Below are positions 26,644 to 36,177 of a DNA stretch of 40,054 nt, piece after piece (positions within the stretch are counted from its first letter, which is position 1; the number at the start of each line of letters is the position of its first letter). The stretch spans positions 1 to 40,054 of the forward strand of contig WION01000481.1 of assembly GCA_015039365.1 (NCBI GenBank), read 5' to 3'. The DNA comes from Amanita rubescens. Lineage: Eukaryota; Basidiomycota; Agaricomycetes; Agaricales; Amanitaceae. The position numbers and the translations under genes are program-made. The notes beneath the pieces are model-generated. The model saw only the letters and a list, made by a program, of their open reading frames with translations, was not told where the DNA came from and searched no databases.

Positions 26644-27977
26644 TGATCTTTCACAAAACCCAACTTCTCCTTCATTTCCGTTTTTTCTTCTTCGGTCATT
26701 GATCCGAAGTAGTCTCCTACAGCTTGTCTTCTAATCACGGTTTTCCCTTTGCAATATTTTGCGATGTGACCTATCTTTCCGCAATTATAGCATTTGGGCG
26801 GAGGTCGCGTTGTTGGCGCTTGGTCTACATCCATTGCATTTTCGTCTTTAACTTTGACCGTGATCGTTTCTTTCTTTGGTTGACTTGGTCCGGCTTGCGC
26901 ATTTGTCCTTGTGACTTTAAATTCTCGTTTGCCGTAGTACCTTTCGGCTTCTCGGAATTGTTTTTCTATTTCCGTAGCCCTGGTGTACCATGCTTGGAGT
27001 TGTCCTGGTGCGCTGCCGTCTCCGGGATTTCCTAATTCGATTACTCTTCGGCCTACTCCGACTTTAACGCCTTTTTTGAATTGGTCAATTAAAGCAATTT
27101 CGTCGAAACCAGAGAGCTGAGCCCATCCTTTGAATTTGATGATGTATTCTTCGATGGTTTTATCTCCTTGTTTTAACTCCCGTAGTTTTTTGATTGCCTC
27201 GTCGCGTGTTTCCGTTGTTAGGAAGTATTGTCTTGCTTCCTCTGCGAATGTGTTCCAGTTCATAAAGGGCGGTTTGTGAATAAAGGTGTATTCTTCCCAT
27301 GCTGGATGTTCTGGGGTCTCTTCTTCTGCTGGTACCGTTGTGCATGCCTGGTAATGGGTACAGGTTCGTCCCGGGTAGGTATTCGTAAACCTGATCCTTT
27401 CTTCGTCGTTTTGGGCAATTTCTCCTATTTTTCCGTTTGCCCAATTTGATGCTCGGTTTCCTTTTCCTTTCCTAATTCGTTGGATCGCGTATGTGACTCG
27501 TGCGATGTCGTCTGTTAACCTTACTTGGACGAAGTAATAATTCATCCTTCTGAGCCATGAGTCGATTTCTGCCGGTTCGCCTTCGTAATGTTCAGGTGGT
27601 TCGATTTTTAATTCCGGTGGTCGTGTTCTAAGCCTGTCGGCGTCTCTATCGGCTCTTTCTGCGGCTCTTCGTTCTCGTCCGAGTTGTCTTTCAAACTCTT
27701 GTTGTTGTTGTGCCAGTTGTCGTTGGAAGTTTTCATTTTGTACCCGTAATTGTTCTACAACAGTCGCAATACTTGCTCCCATTGCTGCTGCAGCAACAGT
27801 TGCGTCTTCGGTTTCCGCTGCGATTGTTTCCATTGTGGGTGCGGCCGTTGTCGAGGTTGCTCCAATGATATTTCCTGCCTCGTCAAAGGCTGGTTGGACA
27901 ATCTGTACTCTGTTTCGTCTCATGATGTACGTGAATCCTGCCAGCGCGATCGCAGTGAGCGCAGCTGGGAGGGCCAT
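26640..27977 (-). CDS. gag: Gag protein of the chromovirus
   Basis: 445-residue structural protein that forms the virus-like particle. It begins with a hydrophobic segment (PAALTAIALAGFTYI, residues 4-18) followed by basic residues, then a glutamine/arginine-rich coiled coil (about 80-120), the capsid-like core starting near PPEHYEGEPAEIDSWLRR, and one CCHC zinc knuckle CYNCGKIGHIAKYC near residue 395 for RNA binding. The hydrophobic N-terminus is unusual for a Gypsy Gag and looks like a membrane anchor or signal-like segment. The ATG at 27977 is the first in frame, about 160 bases inside the 5' LTR boundary. The TGA stop shares bases with the Pol start. Confidence 0.95.
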   Translation of the reverse strand: MALPAALTAIALAGFTYIMRRNRVQIVQPAFDEAGNIIGATSTTAAPTMETIAAETEDATVAAAAMGASIATVVEQLRVQNENFQRQLAQQQQEFERQLGRERRAAERADRDADRLRTRPPELKIEPPEHYEGEPAEIDSWLRRMNYYFVQVRLTDDIARVTYAIQRIRKGKGNRASNWANGKIGEIAQNDEERIRFTNTYPGRTCTHYQACTTVPAEEETPEHPAWEEYTFIHKPPFMNWNTFAEEARQYFLTTETRDEAIKKLRELKQGDKTIEEYIIKFKGWAQLSGFDEIALIDQFKKGVKVGVGRRVIELGNPGDGSAPGQLQAWYTRATEIEKQFREAERYYGKREFKVTRTNAQAGPSQPKKETITVKVKDENAMDVDQAPTTRPPPKCYNCGKIGHIAKYCKGKTVIRRQAVGDYFGSMTEEEKTEMKEKLGFVKDQ

Positions 27978-28121
27978 GATTTATCGGGTGTTGGGGGTTG
28001 TGTATAGTTGTTGATGTACTTGTGCAATATAAACTGCAACAAGATAAAGGTATGTGAGGTGTGCTATCAGGGCGATAGCGAGGAAGATCCGTAGGAAATT
28101 CGTGGTGAGTGGTGTGAAGAA

Positions 28122-28133
28122 AAGCAACAAGCT
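28122..28133 (-). promoter_or_regulatory. Self-priming primer-binding site of the chromovirus
   Basis: Just inside the 5' LTR, two bases from its end, the minus strand reads AGCTTGTTGCTT. The exact 12-base complement, AAGCAACAAGCT in minus sense, occurs inside the LTR at 28287-28298, about 33 bases downstream of the TATA signal, where the transcript should start. This matches the Tf1/sushi arrangement in which the RNA 5' end folds back and primes reverse transcription. No TGG-starting tRNA primer site is present at the LTR edge. Confidence 0.75.
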
Positions 28134-28135
28134 TA

Positions 28136-28461
28136 TGTCACGAGCCTTAGACAGGCTACACAACACAAGACTCAATCACTCTGTGGCTACTGCTGACCGT
28201 GTCAAGCAGCGAGGGCGAATACAAGAACCGTCGAGGTTCAGGGCAAAGGTAAGAAGGGAGGGCTCCGAGCTGTCCAAGGAAAGACTAGCTTGTTGCTTAG
28301 AGTATGTACTACAATATACGCTACTTATATACTACTAGGGCGTAGGGTATGAGTCATAGGGTACAGGGTATGAGTCATACTATGTCATAGGGCGTAGGGT
28401 ACATGAGTTAGTACATGCACGAAGCATGCGGCGTATCAAGGAGTAAAACAGGGGCTTGACA
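28136..28461 (-). repeat. 5' LTR of the chromovirus (promoter copy)
   Basis: 326 bp, apparently identical to 19713-20038. In minus sense, the order is two TGAGTCA sites (28371-28377, 28350-28356), TATATAAG (28324-28331), then the predicted transcript start and self-primer (28287-28298). Confidence 0.96.
28324..28331 (-). promoter_or_regulatory. TATA box of the chromovirus promoter
   Basis: TATATAAG on the minus strand, with the next possible start of the self-primer about 33 bases downstream, a normal TATA-to-start distance. Two TGAGTCA motifs, the Gcn4/AP-1 consensus, lie 20-50 bases upstream. Confidence 0.7.
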
Positions 28462-28466
28462 GAACA
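28462..28466. repeat. Target-site duplication GAACA, right copy
   Basis: Matches GAACA at 19708-19712. Confidence 0.9.
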
Positions 28467-29731
28467 GTAATAGATTAAATTTTCGTGCTGTATTCTGAAC
28501 GCTTAAAAAACCATTTCTTTGGTTCGCTATGTTCCGCGGTGTCCTAGATATGATGCAGGTGCATAGTGTGGGCGAGCCCCGAAGGGGCTCCGGCAAGCTG
28601 AGAACGGGGGCATGTCGAGCATCGTGGGAGGGCGGCAGGACATTGCATGATGTCCTCGGCGATGCGACTGCTCGACGATGTGATGTCCCGCATTCACAAC
28701 TGCCCAGTCGTGAAAGCGCAAGGGAGTGGAGGGTGGGGCGAAAGACGATGATGAGCTCGCGGGCTCGTCTTCTCAACTGGCGCGTGTATGCGACATGGAC
28801 GCGGTGCGGAAGCAAGCCGCGCTGACCGCATCCACGTGACTCTCACCAAAGAACTGCGTCAAGCGCTCTCGTACCTCACTCGCTTGACTTATCACCCCTA
28901 GAGCGGTCGGAGCACTCTCCGAGCTGAAAAATTAGCTCCCAAAGCATTGTACCTTGCCTAAAAAAGCGGCGGGGCACTCTGGTTGCTTTGATCGCTTTGA
29001 CCGCTCTGAAAAGCGCCCAGAGCGGAAAGTGCCGAAAACCTGATGCTATAGGCTATTGGTTCGATCGGTGTTGAGCAAATGAAGTAACTGGGTGCCGATG
29101 CATGATATTGACGAAACACAGCTCCAGATTGGCGAGCAACTAAAGGCCTCCATCGAAAAAAGATGACCTGGCCGTCGTCCGAGGTGGCGTTCAGTCCGCA
29201 GTCGGGTTAGATTCCACGCGCAATCATCCTGAAGCCTTCCAATCAGCTTGCACACCCAATAGGAAGAACACATAACTTACTTCACGTTTTTTCACCCTTT
29301 ACGCCCGAATTCCACCACCACTTGGCCCCCATGCATTCACATTGCCTATTCGGAGCTTGAACCAGGTCAGGCGAGGTTAGTTGAAAGCAGAACAACGAAC
29401 GGCGAGGTCAAACTCGGTAGTGACCAGCGCAGCTCGGCCAGCTCGGAGCTGCCCCTTTGCCTATATCGAGCCACTTTAAATCAGCTCAGGGGTCGAGCCA
29501 AATCCAATTTGGCAGCTCTCATCCCTGAGCCGAGCTGTGGCAACACTAATGAGGCACCTATACCCTCACCAAATCCCTGGTTGAGGTTGAAGTCCACCTC
29601 TGAAATGTGAACGGTTCGTAACAAAAACGGGTCTATTTGACTGTACAAATCCCTTGAGTGTTTACAAGTGAATACAGTGTACACATTGATTCACATATCA
29701 AAAAAACTCTGTGACTACTAGCACTAAAGAT
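28467..29731. other. Intergenic region right of the retrotransposon
   Basis: About 1.26 kb with no supportable gene. It includes a short hairpin GAGCCCC-GAA-GGGGCTC near 28574-28590 and a patch at 28895-29035 with several versions of AGAGCGG, GAGCGGTC and GCACTCT, which may be a decayed repeat. Open frames on either strand lack motifs. Confidence 0.4.
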
Positions 29732-30114
29732 TTAAGTCACCTTGACACTCTCCCAGTTGACGCTACAACCGACATCATTAGTTCACCACATCAATCAATG
29801 TTCAGTCAGACAACTTACCCGTCAGGAGCAGTTGAGCATCCAGACCCACCAAGGGTCAATTGCGAGCCATTGCTGCATTGATCGTGGCCACCGCCAGAAA
29901 TGAAGAACTGGATCGAATTGGTACCGGAGTATGAGATCGACCTCGCCGAACCGCCATTTGTGAGCCAGATACATGATACAGTTTGGGCATTGTCGCTGGT
30001 GGCAATGAGCGAGCCGGAGCAGCCAGCGCCGCTGAACCATTGGAGTGTGGCCGACATCGCCGGAGAGGCGGAAACGACAAGAGCAGTGGTAATGAAGGCG
30101 AACTTGAATTGCAT
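29732..30114 (-). CDS. Small secreted protein with four cysteines
   Basis: Exon 1 29819-30114, intron 29763-29818 (GTAAGT...TTGTAG), exon 2 29732-29762; 108 residues. Residues 1-22 (MQFKFAFITTALVVSASPAM and on) are a clear signal peptide. The mature part is serine/glycine-rich with cysteines at 32, 48, 80 and 93, enough for two disulfides, and repeated short beta-type segments (LQWFSGAGCSG, SISYSGTNSIQFFISGG). It ends VNWESVKVT, supplied by the second exon. The size and pattern fit the cysteine-containing small secreted proteins common in Agaricomycetes. I do not recognise a named family, and no enzyme motif is present. Confidence 0.82.
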
Positions 30115-30260
30115 TATGACTGACGGGTTGGATAGCTTCTGAAAGAGCGAAAAAAAAAGGGGATTAGGGACAACGGGATGATGAAGAAGAGGCTTGGAGA
30201 GATGCTAACCTGATCGCAAGTAAGACGAGGAGCTGATTAAAAAACCTCTAGAGGGACGAG

Positions 30261-30270
30261 TATTTATACG
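30261..30270 (-). promoter_or_regulatory. TATA box upstream of the small secreted protein
   Basis: CGTATAAATA on the minus strand, about 150 bases upstream of the ATG at 30114. Confidence 0.5.
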
Positions 30271-32005
30271 TTTTCCAACGGTATAGTTCTGTGGCCTTAG
30301 GGGACTACATCAGCAACATCGCATAATCGGAAGCAAGGAGCGCTGTCATATTCGAGAAGGATTATCTCCATCCATTTACGTTTCATGACCGCGCTCTAGA
30401 AGGCGCCGGTAGGGCTAGGGAAGTCTTAGTGCCATCATGCCGAAATTATTTCCGCTCATGCTTACCGCTTAAACCCATGGTGTCGATGTCCATGTGCTGA
30501 GAGTATCGCATTCTCGAGAAAACCAACCATGAAACGTCGATGACGAGCGTGGCGATCTCGGTGAATGACGCCACAGAAGCCAGGGTGGTAGTTCGGCGTA
30601 AACGTGGAAGGACATAATTAATAACTTTGAAAGAAAGTTGGCGCCGAGAGAACGCCGACGACTTCGTGCTTGCCTGAAGGACTAAGCAGGTACTTGATTA
30701 CTCGTTGGGTAAACTTACATGGAACTCCCAACAGGCGGATGCGATGGGCTTCTTCCTTCTATCAGCTAGGGACAGATCCCGACAATTCCAACGATGGAGC
30801 TTGGCAGCTCACATAGCTATTTCCCCGCAAATATACTGCGGAGCCGAATGTCTAATAACGTCCCGCCATGTCAGGCCGCGTAGTTTAGACAGTTGATAAG
30901 TGGCTCTGTGTGAGTTAACTTGGTTTTCTAGCTGCGTGAACAATGGATTGTAAAAGCCTCCAATCGCCAACGCGTGAAGAATTACATACACTGTCTCCAT
31001 ATGCTTCGTTAGAACTCGCCACTCGGAAATATGTATGAAACGTAACTCTGGGCCAGGGCCAGGAAAAATATACAATCAATGCTGTGCCAGTGCATCAGAT
31101 TCGGACCGGAGTCGGTTGCTTCGCAGAGAGTGCGCGAACTTCGAAGAATGGGTTCCCGATCATTTGCACGCCGACGACCCCGAATAGCTGCGATGTATCG
31201 ATAGAGTTATTAGTAGGTCCGGCAGCAGCCATTATAATTTATAGCCGGCCAATAAGCACGTAACGCTTCTCCCGAGGTGTCAACTTAAGTCTCCGTCGTC
31301 GGAGGGCAATAATAGCTTTAGAAGATTTGTGAGTCTTCATTATACCGCATTTTCGACGATGTAGTGTGCTCTATCTCGTTGAGTATAATGAAAGCCACAG
31401 AAGAAGCGTGGCCCTGAGCAGACTCGTGCGGGCAGACTGTGTTCAAAGGACTGTTGAGTAATGGGAAGATTACTGTGGGATTGATGGATATTTATAAACC
31501 ATAATACCCTTCGTCCGCGTAGGCACGAGGTAGGAGCCACGAGGACGCATATGCTATCGGCGTTCTGGCAGATATGCTTGCTGTAGATACAGTAGAATGC
31601 GCCAGAATGTTGTCGTAAGTGCGATGTCGCATGCGTTAACGATCTTGTGGCTTGCCGGCAACGTCTCATAAGACCATACACGACAAGTACGTACTCCCCC
31701 TTTATCATGCGGACGTGATAGAAATAGACCTGTCAATGGTCTGAATATATGAATTAGTCGTGTGGTGAAGAGTAATCGAGGACCTTGTTTCATGCCGTTC
31801 CGATATTTGCTGTTGCGGAACATCTCCGAACGACCCTCTGCTCCTGTTACACTCGGTATTTCGATGCACCGTACATCGGGAACAACGATTTAGCGGGTGT
31901 CATTTCCGGTAGTAGTCTAGCAAAACGGCGCTCGAAATCCGAAAACGAGGGGCAGAGAACGTACCAGTAATGATCGGTGGTATGAGATGTCCGATGTAAC
32001 TGAGT
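30271..32005. other. Intergenic region without a supportable gene
   Basis: About 1.7 kb. Several frames of 60-120 codons overlap one another on both strands (for example 30809-31075, 31340-31823), but none has a motif, a signal peptide or convincing splice sites. I see nothing further in it. Confidence 0.45.
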
Positions 32006-33243
32006 TTACTCCTCCGTTACTTCTACAATTTCAGGTATACTACTGTCCGCCAGCTCCGCCAGTTCAATCGGGAGCGTCAAACTTTGATCTCGTGCACCCT
32101 GTAGATACCAATCAGCAATATCCCAGTTGAAGTAACTATTTTCGAATTTTTCCTCTTCGTCATTCCCATCTTCGCTCTCCGTGTCCCTTCCGCTGTCACT
32201 GTGGGTAATCTCAGAATCGTTATGCTCCTCGGGGATGGATGTTCCGGCGGAACTCCAATCAAGAGGACCTTCAACGTCCCCGTTCAGGTCAGTAAACCGC
32301 TTTTTCAACCCCTCATAGTCCGGCATCTGATCGTATTCAAGCCCACGACTATAATCCAGCAAGTAGCCAAATTCAGCTGGAAAGCTATCGCCTAGTTTAT
32401 CACCAGACGCCGCTGCTTTCGACTCACGAATACGTCGCATCCTATTTTTCATTGATTCGTTTTGAGAGCCGGAAGGTCTCCAAGGGAGGTCACCACGTAA
32501 GAGGAAAAAAGCGGTGTAGGCGAGGGATTCGAGATCATCGCGCGGTCTGAGGTCTATCATCTTCAATGAATCCACACGCATCGAAGGTTAGTAACCACCC
32601 ACCAATGCCATCGTGTGAGTTGAGACTTGCCCAATGGAGCGTTCCAACGATATGCCTTGACGGGTCATACTTGGTTGGTGGACCAAACTCGATACGACGG
32701 GAAATACCAAAATCAATGAGGAAGACCTGGGATGGGTCTGTTAGCGAGGAAAGCACATTATCGGGCTTAATATCCCGATGAACGAAACCATGTTTGTGTA
32801 TATGATCCAAGGCGGACAGCTATCAGGTAAACGAGGGGTGTGGCCTGAGTGCAACACACACACACACACCATCTGTAGGACTACACGAACAACGGTTATC
32901 ACAGCCACGCGCCCTGTAGCGCAGTCCTTAACGCTCGGGCCCAAGAGTTCCATCGCTAGATACTCAAAGTGAGGTAGTTGACCATATCCATATAATACTG
33001 GGATTGCCGGATGTCCTTGTAGAAGCTGAAGTATCCTGGTTTCATATTGAAGGATAGGGCGCTTGATTCTTTGTGATACCCGTGATTTCTTAATCGCAAC
33101 TGTTCGTCCCGAGTTTGATTCTACGGCTCGGAAGACGAGACCCTGCGGTTGGTATCAGTAGAGATATCAAGATGGAAACGGCCGCTCACATATGCGCCAG
33201 TGCCGAGAACTTGGGCGAGACGGTAGGTCTGGGGTGGAGACAT
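32006..33243 (-). CDS. Casein kinase 1-like protein kinase
   Basis: Protein serine/threonine kinase of the CK1 family, 363 residues in four exons: 33190-33243, 32870-33142, 32603-32819, 32006-32553. Visible motifs: glycine loop LGTGAYG (13-19), VAIKK with K36, catalytic HRDIKPDN (123-130), metal-binding DFG (145-147), and TLHWASLNSH followed by DLRPRDDLESL, which correspond to the CK1 signature that replaces APE. The C-terminus is acidic and ends PEIVEVTEE. Introns are 47-50 nt. The last has a perfect TACTAAC branch site, and the second begins inside a GT repeat. Fungi often carry extra divergent CK1-like kinases; this one has a short catalytic core with an acidic tail in place of the palmitoylated tail of YCK proteins. 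Start chosen at the first in-frame ATG, 33243. Confidence 0.9.
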
Positions 33244-33350
33244 GGCTACGGGACCCAGTGAGAATGTCTTATCTGCGGTACTCTCGGACCAAGCATCGAG
33301 TTTGAAAGAACCAGTCGTGGGAGAGTAAGTACCATCTGCTGGCCATAAAC
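33244..33350. promoter_or_regulatory. Short divergent promoter
   Basis: Only 107 bases separate the kinase ATG (minus) from the ATG of the gene at 33351 (plus), so both promoters must overlap here or extend into the coding sequences. No TATA motif is evident. Confidence 0.5.
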
Positions 33351-35808
33351 ATGTCAAGCGTCCTTCTCAGTCACCTGCTCAACGACAAGTCAACCGCATC
33401 ACTTTCAGCTATCCAAGCAACACTTTCATATCACCTTGCCAATATCAAACCTCTTCCAACTGCATTAGCTGCAGCTGCAGTATCATCTCCGTATTTCTCA
33501 CGACCTCAGATATCACTCCAATCACTAGCCACCGCATTCAGAAACGCGGTGCACCTCAAATTACAACTATTCGAAAAAGCTTTTGAATTACAGTCAACTG
33601 TAGCATCTCTTTTTTCGAGAGATTCCCAGAGTACTATCGCTCAATGGGCAATCGACATCGTGAAGGGCTTGCAAGGCGGTCAGGCTATAATGCGCTTGGC
33701 ATGTTTGAATGGTCTCCTTCTTGGCATAGAAGACGTTGAGAAGATGAAGCGCGAGAAAGGACAGGCTTTCAACCCAGGACGTGGCAGAAACGTGGTCGAG
33801 AACGAGCTCGTCATTGCCGTTGCTGAAATTGTGGATGCATACGGCTCAGAACCAAAGTCTGATTGGGAAAGGGAATTTAGACCCGCTGTGGCTGTTGGTG
33901 AGTATGTGTACATATGCATCGAGAGTAGCGATTAAAAGTTACTTTTAAAGCAGGAGCTCTCTCGTTATCTCTTACTCTGGCATCCCAATGCTTGCCGCTC
34001 GTGTCAAGACAGCGATTAGGAACACTCCCTCTTTTAGTTCTGAACGAAATGCTTGTGTCAAATATATCCCAAGCTTTTCAATCCGGAACATTTCTTTCCG
34101 CTCTGAATGGTTCGGCATCCGCTACCGATGGCCGCCTACAGATACCTGTACGTCATGCTGAAGTCCTTTTCTTACATGCTAACTTTCGCGAAGGACACAT
34201 ACGGAGATGTTCTGAAAGCTATGACATCTTCAGCATCATATATGTCGATGGCTTCGCTATCGAAACTTACGGCACTAACGCTGGAACTTGTACTGGATAC
34301 GAGATCATCACGCATACCGCAAGCTATGGCAACGGCCATGAGAACACTCTCAACTTTCCGGCAAATAGCGCGTATGATTGAAGCTGACTGGAGTTCTAGT
34401 CCCCTTCCGGGAAAGAAAGAGGAAGACATAGGTATGCCATCGAATTTTGATACGTATGCACGCATACATGAACTTTTTTTTTTTTTTTCAGAGTTGACCT
34501 CGCGCGCGATTTCCAAGGATCTGTGGTCCATCCTCAAGACATTCCTTTTCTGTACGGTCATGGTAGCACAATCACCGCTCACCACTGTGGTCTACGCTCC
34601 GCAACACTTATTCTTGCCGTCATCGCGCCCTCATCACCTTGCTCTCGAAGTATTGCACATGCTATATCATCTATCGTTTATCATTTCTGAATTCGGCGGC
34701 ATATCTCCGGAGTCTAATTCTTTTACGGAGCTCAAGCGGATCACGTTTCTTGCTCTCGACATTTTGACGCAAGAGCCAAGGGAAGCGGAGGCCTTTGTTG
34801 CGTACATTTGTTCACTTGTAGGCATCGTCGGTGATGGTAGGCGTGTTATTCCTTATTGCACCGAATATGTAGGATGACTCTAGTAATGTCCAGGTCAGCG
34901 ACGAATTATCGATGTTCATGACCGGATACTATCATCAAAGAAGTCTTTCGCGCTCGTTTGTCTGGAGCAGCTCGTTCCCGTTCTTGGCTCACAATGTATC
35001 CGAGATTGGGTTTGGGAGATGTGTTACCCGTAGGCGTGTTCTTTGTTGATTCGTTTCTTTATTACTGAGTCCGTTTGCCTTAGATACCTCTCGAATACAT
35101 TGAATCGGGAGATATATGAATCGGCCCATTCGGTCATACTTGCCATCCTCGCTTCTCATACGTCACCGGAGATCAAGGGCATCAAGTCAGAACTGTCCAA
35201 CGATTTCGTGACGCGCATAATCCCGTTTTACGCTCAGTGTCTTATCGAGGTGAGCAAATTTTCTCTATTCTTGGCTGGCGAGGCTGACTCCCTCTCGTTC
35301 GTAGAATTCAGGAGACGGAAAGTTAAGCACTGCGCAACTTCAACTGGCTTACTCTGCCCTTGTGCAAAGCGCAGCAAACACTACCAATAACGCGGCCGCA
35401 CTTGCGTGGTACTGCATCGAAACTCTAATTGATGCTATATGTGAGCTGTCCAACACTAAGACTGGAAACGAGGGCAAGGTCACTCTTGACGCGCCTCCCG
35501 CGACCCAGTCTCATCTGCATCGCTTGTACCTCACCCTCATCGCCACGGTGCCATCGCTTCCTTTACCTCTAATGTTGCCTGTACTAGACAAGATCCGAGA
35601 TTTCATCATCCTGGTGCGCTCCGAGATTGGTGCTAGTTCCAACGAGAGAGGTCACGGGCGTAAAGCCGAGTTGGTAGGTGCGCTGTTTAGGGAGATTCTA
35701 GAACGTGTGGGTGATATGGAGAAGGAAACGGCGATGGGGTGGTGGTATGCTAATCTTGAGAAGTTGAGGAGGGGTGCTGCTGTTCGAGGTAGAGATGGGG
35801 AGCGGTAA
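33351..35808 (+). CDS. Helix-rich fungal protein of unknown function (possibly Pex8-like)
   Basis: Multi-exon gene: 33351-33897, 33954-34431, 34492-34836, 34894-35029, 35084-35249, 35305-35808, stop after DGER. The junctions keep one frame except inside exon 2, where the coding signal changes frame between about 34070 and 34150; an unrecognised intron or a frameshift could explain it. The product is about 700 residues, almost all amphipathic helix, with no transmembrane segment, signal peptide or catalytic motif. Segments include SLQSLATAFRNAVHLKLQLFEK, VCLEQLVPVLGSQCIRDWVW and LMLPVLDKIRDFI. The overall look is of a HEAT/ARM-like solenoid. Peroxisomal Pex8 is one candidate from general resemblance, but there is no PTS1 at the C-terminus and I cannot verify it. 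The intron at 34432-34491 has an unusually long T tract. Confidence 0.7.
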
Positions 35809-36177
35809 ATCGAATTGGACACTGTCGCTGTTGTGCGCATTCACTAGAAATGGGATCTACTGTCTCATTATCTTTGCAGGTCATTTGTCTTGGAATCGAC
35901 CCTTTCGAAAGAAAACAGGAACGGAGAAACAGGTCGCTCTGCCTCTCACTTTTTCCATTCCACTCCTTTCAGACACCACTTGAACGACCACATTACATTC
36001 CTTACGAGTATCATGCCACCCATTAGATTATACATAGATGTCCTACACAGTACTCGTATTCATACGAGCTCCAGTACTCCAGGGCACGGATGAACAACGG
36101 CAAATAAATGACCGCACGTAACCCGGGAATGTTGGTGATTATGAAAATCCCGGTCTTGGAATACCCAAGCTCATGTG
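35809..36177. other. Intergenic region between convergent genes
   Basis: About 370 bases separate the 3' ends of a plus-strand and a minus-strand gene. A possible GTAAAT...TTTGCAG intron just after 35805 could extend the upstream gene in another frame. Otherwise nothing is recognisable. Confidence 0.4.

Larger units (their letters stand above)
19713..28461 (-). mobile_element. Complete Ty3/Gypsy LTR retrotransposon (chromovirus) with a nested element
   Basis: Bounded by two 326-bp direct repeats (19713-20038 and 28136-28461) that look identical base for base, start TGTCA and end TGACA, and are flanked by GAACA. Gag and Pol are on the minus strand, so the 5' LTR is at 28136-28461. Domain order protease, RT, RNase H, integrase, chromodomain places it among chromoviruses. 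Identical LTRs, intact frames and a perfect target duplication point to very recent insertion. A second LTR element (20314-22469) sits between the Pol stop and the 3' LTR; without it the element would be about 6.6 kb. Confidence 0.97.

Noticed and set aside
28110..28135. Classical tRNA primer-binding site for the chromovirus
   Set aside because: No TGG-starting sequence lies at the LTR edge on the minus strand. The 12-base complement to the LTR itself explains the region better.
28574..28590. GAGCCCC-GAA-GGGGCTC hairpin as a terminator
   Set aside because: Hairpin terminators of this kind do not operate in fungal nuclear transcription, and no gene ends here.
32850..32870. CA/GT microsatellite as an independent repeat feature
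   Set aside because: It is very short and forms the 5' end of a kinase intron; described there instead.
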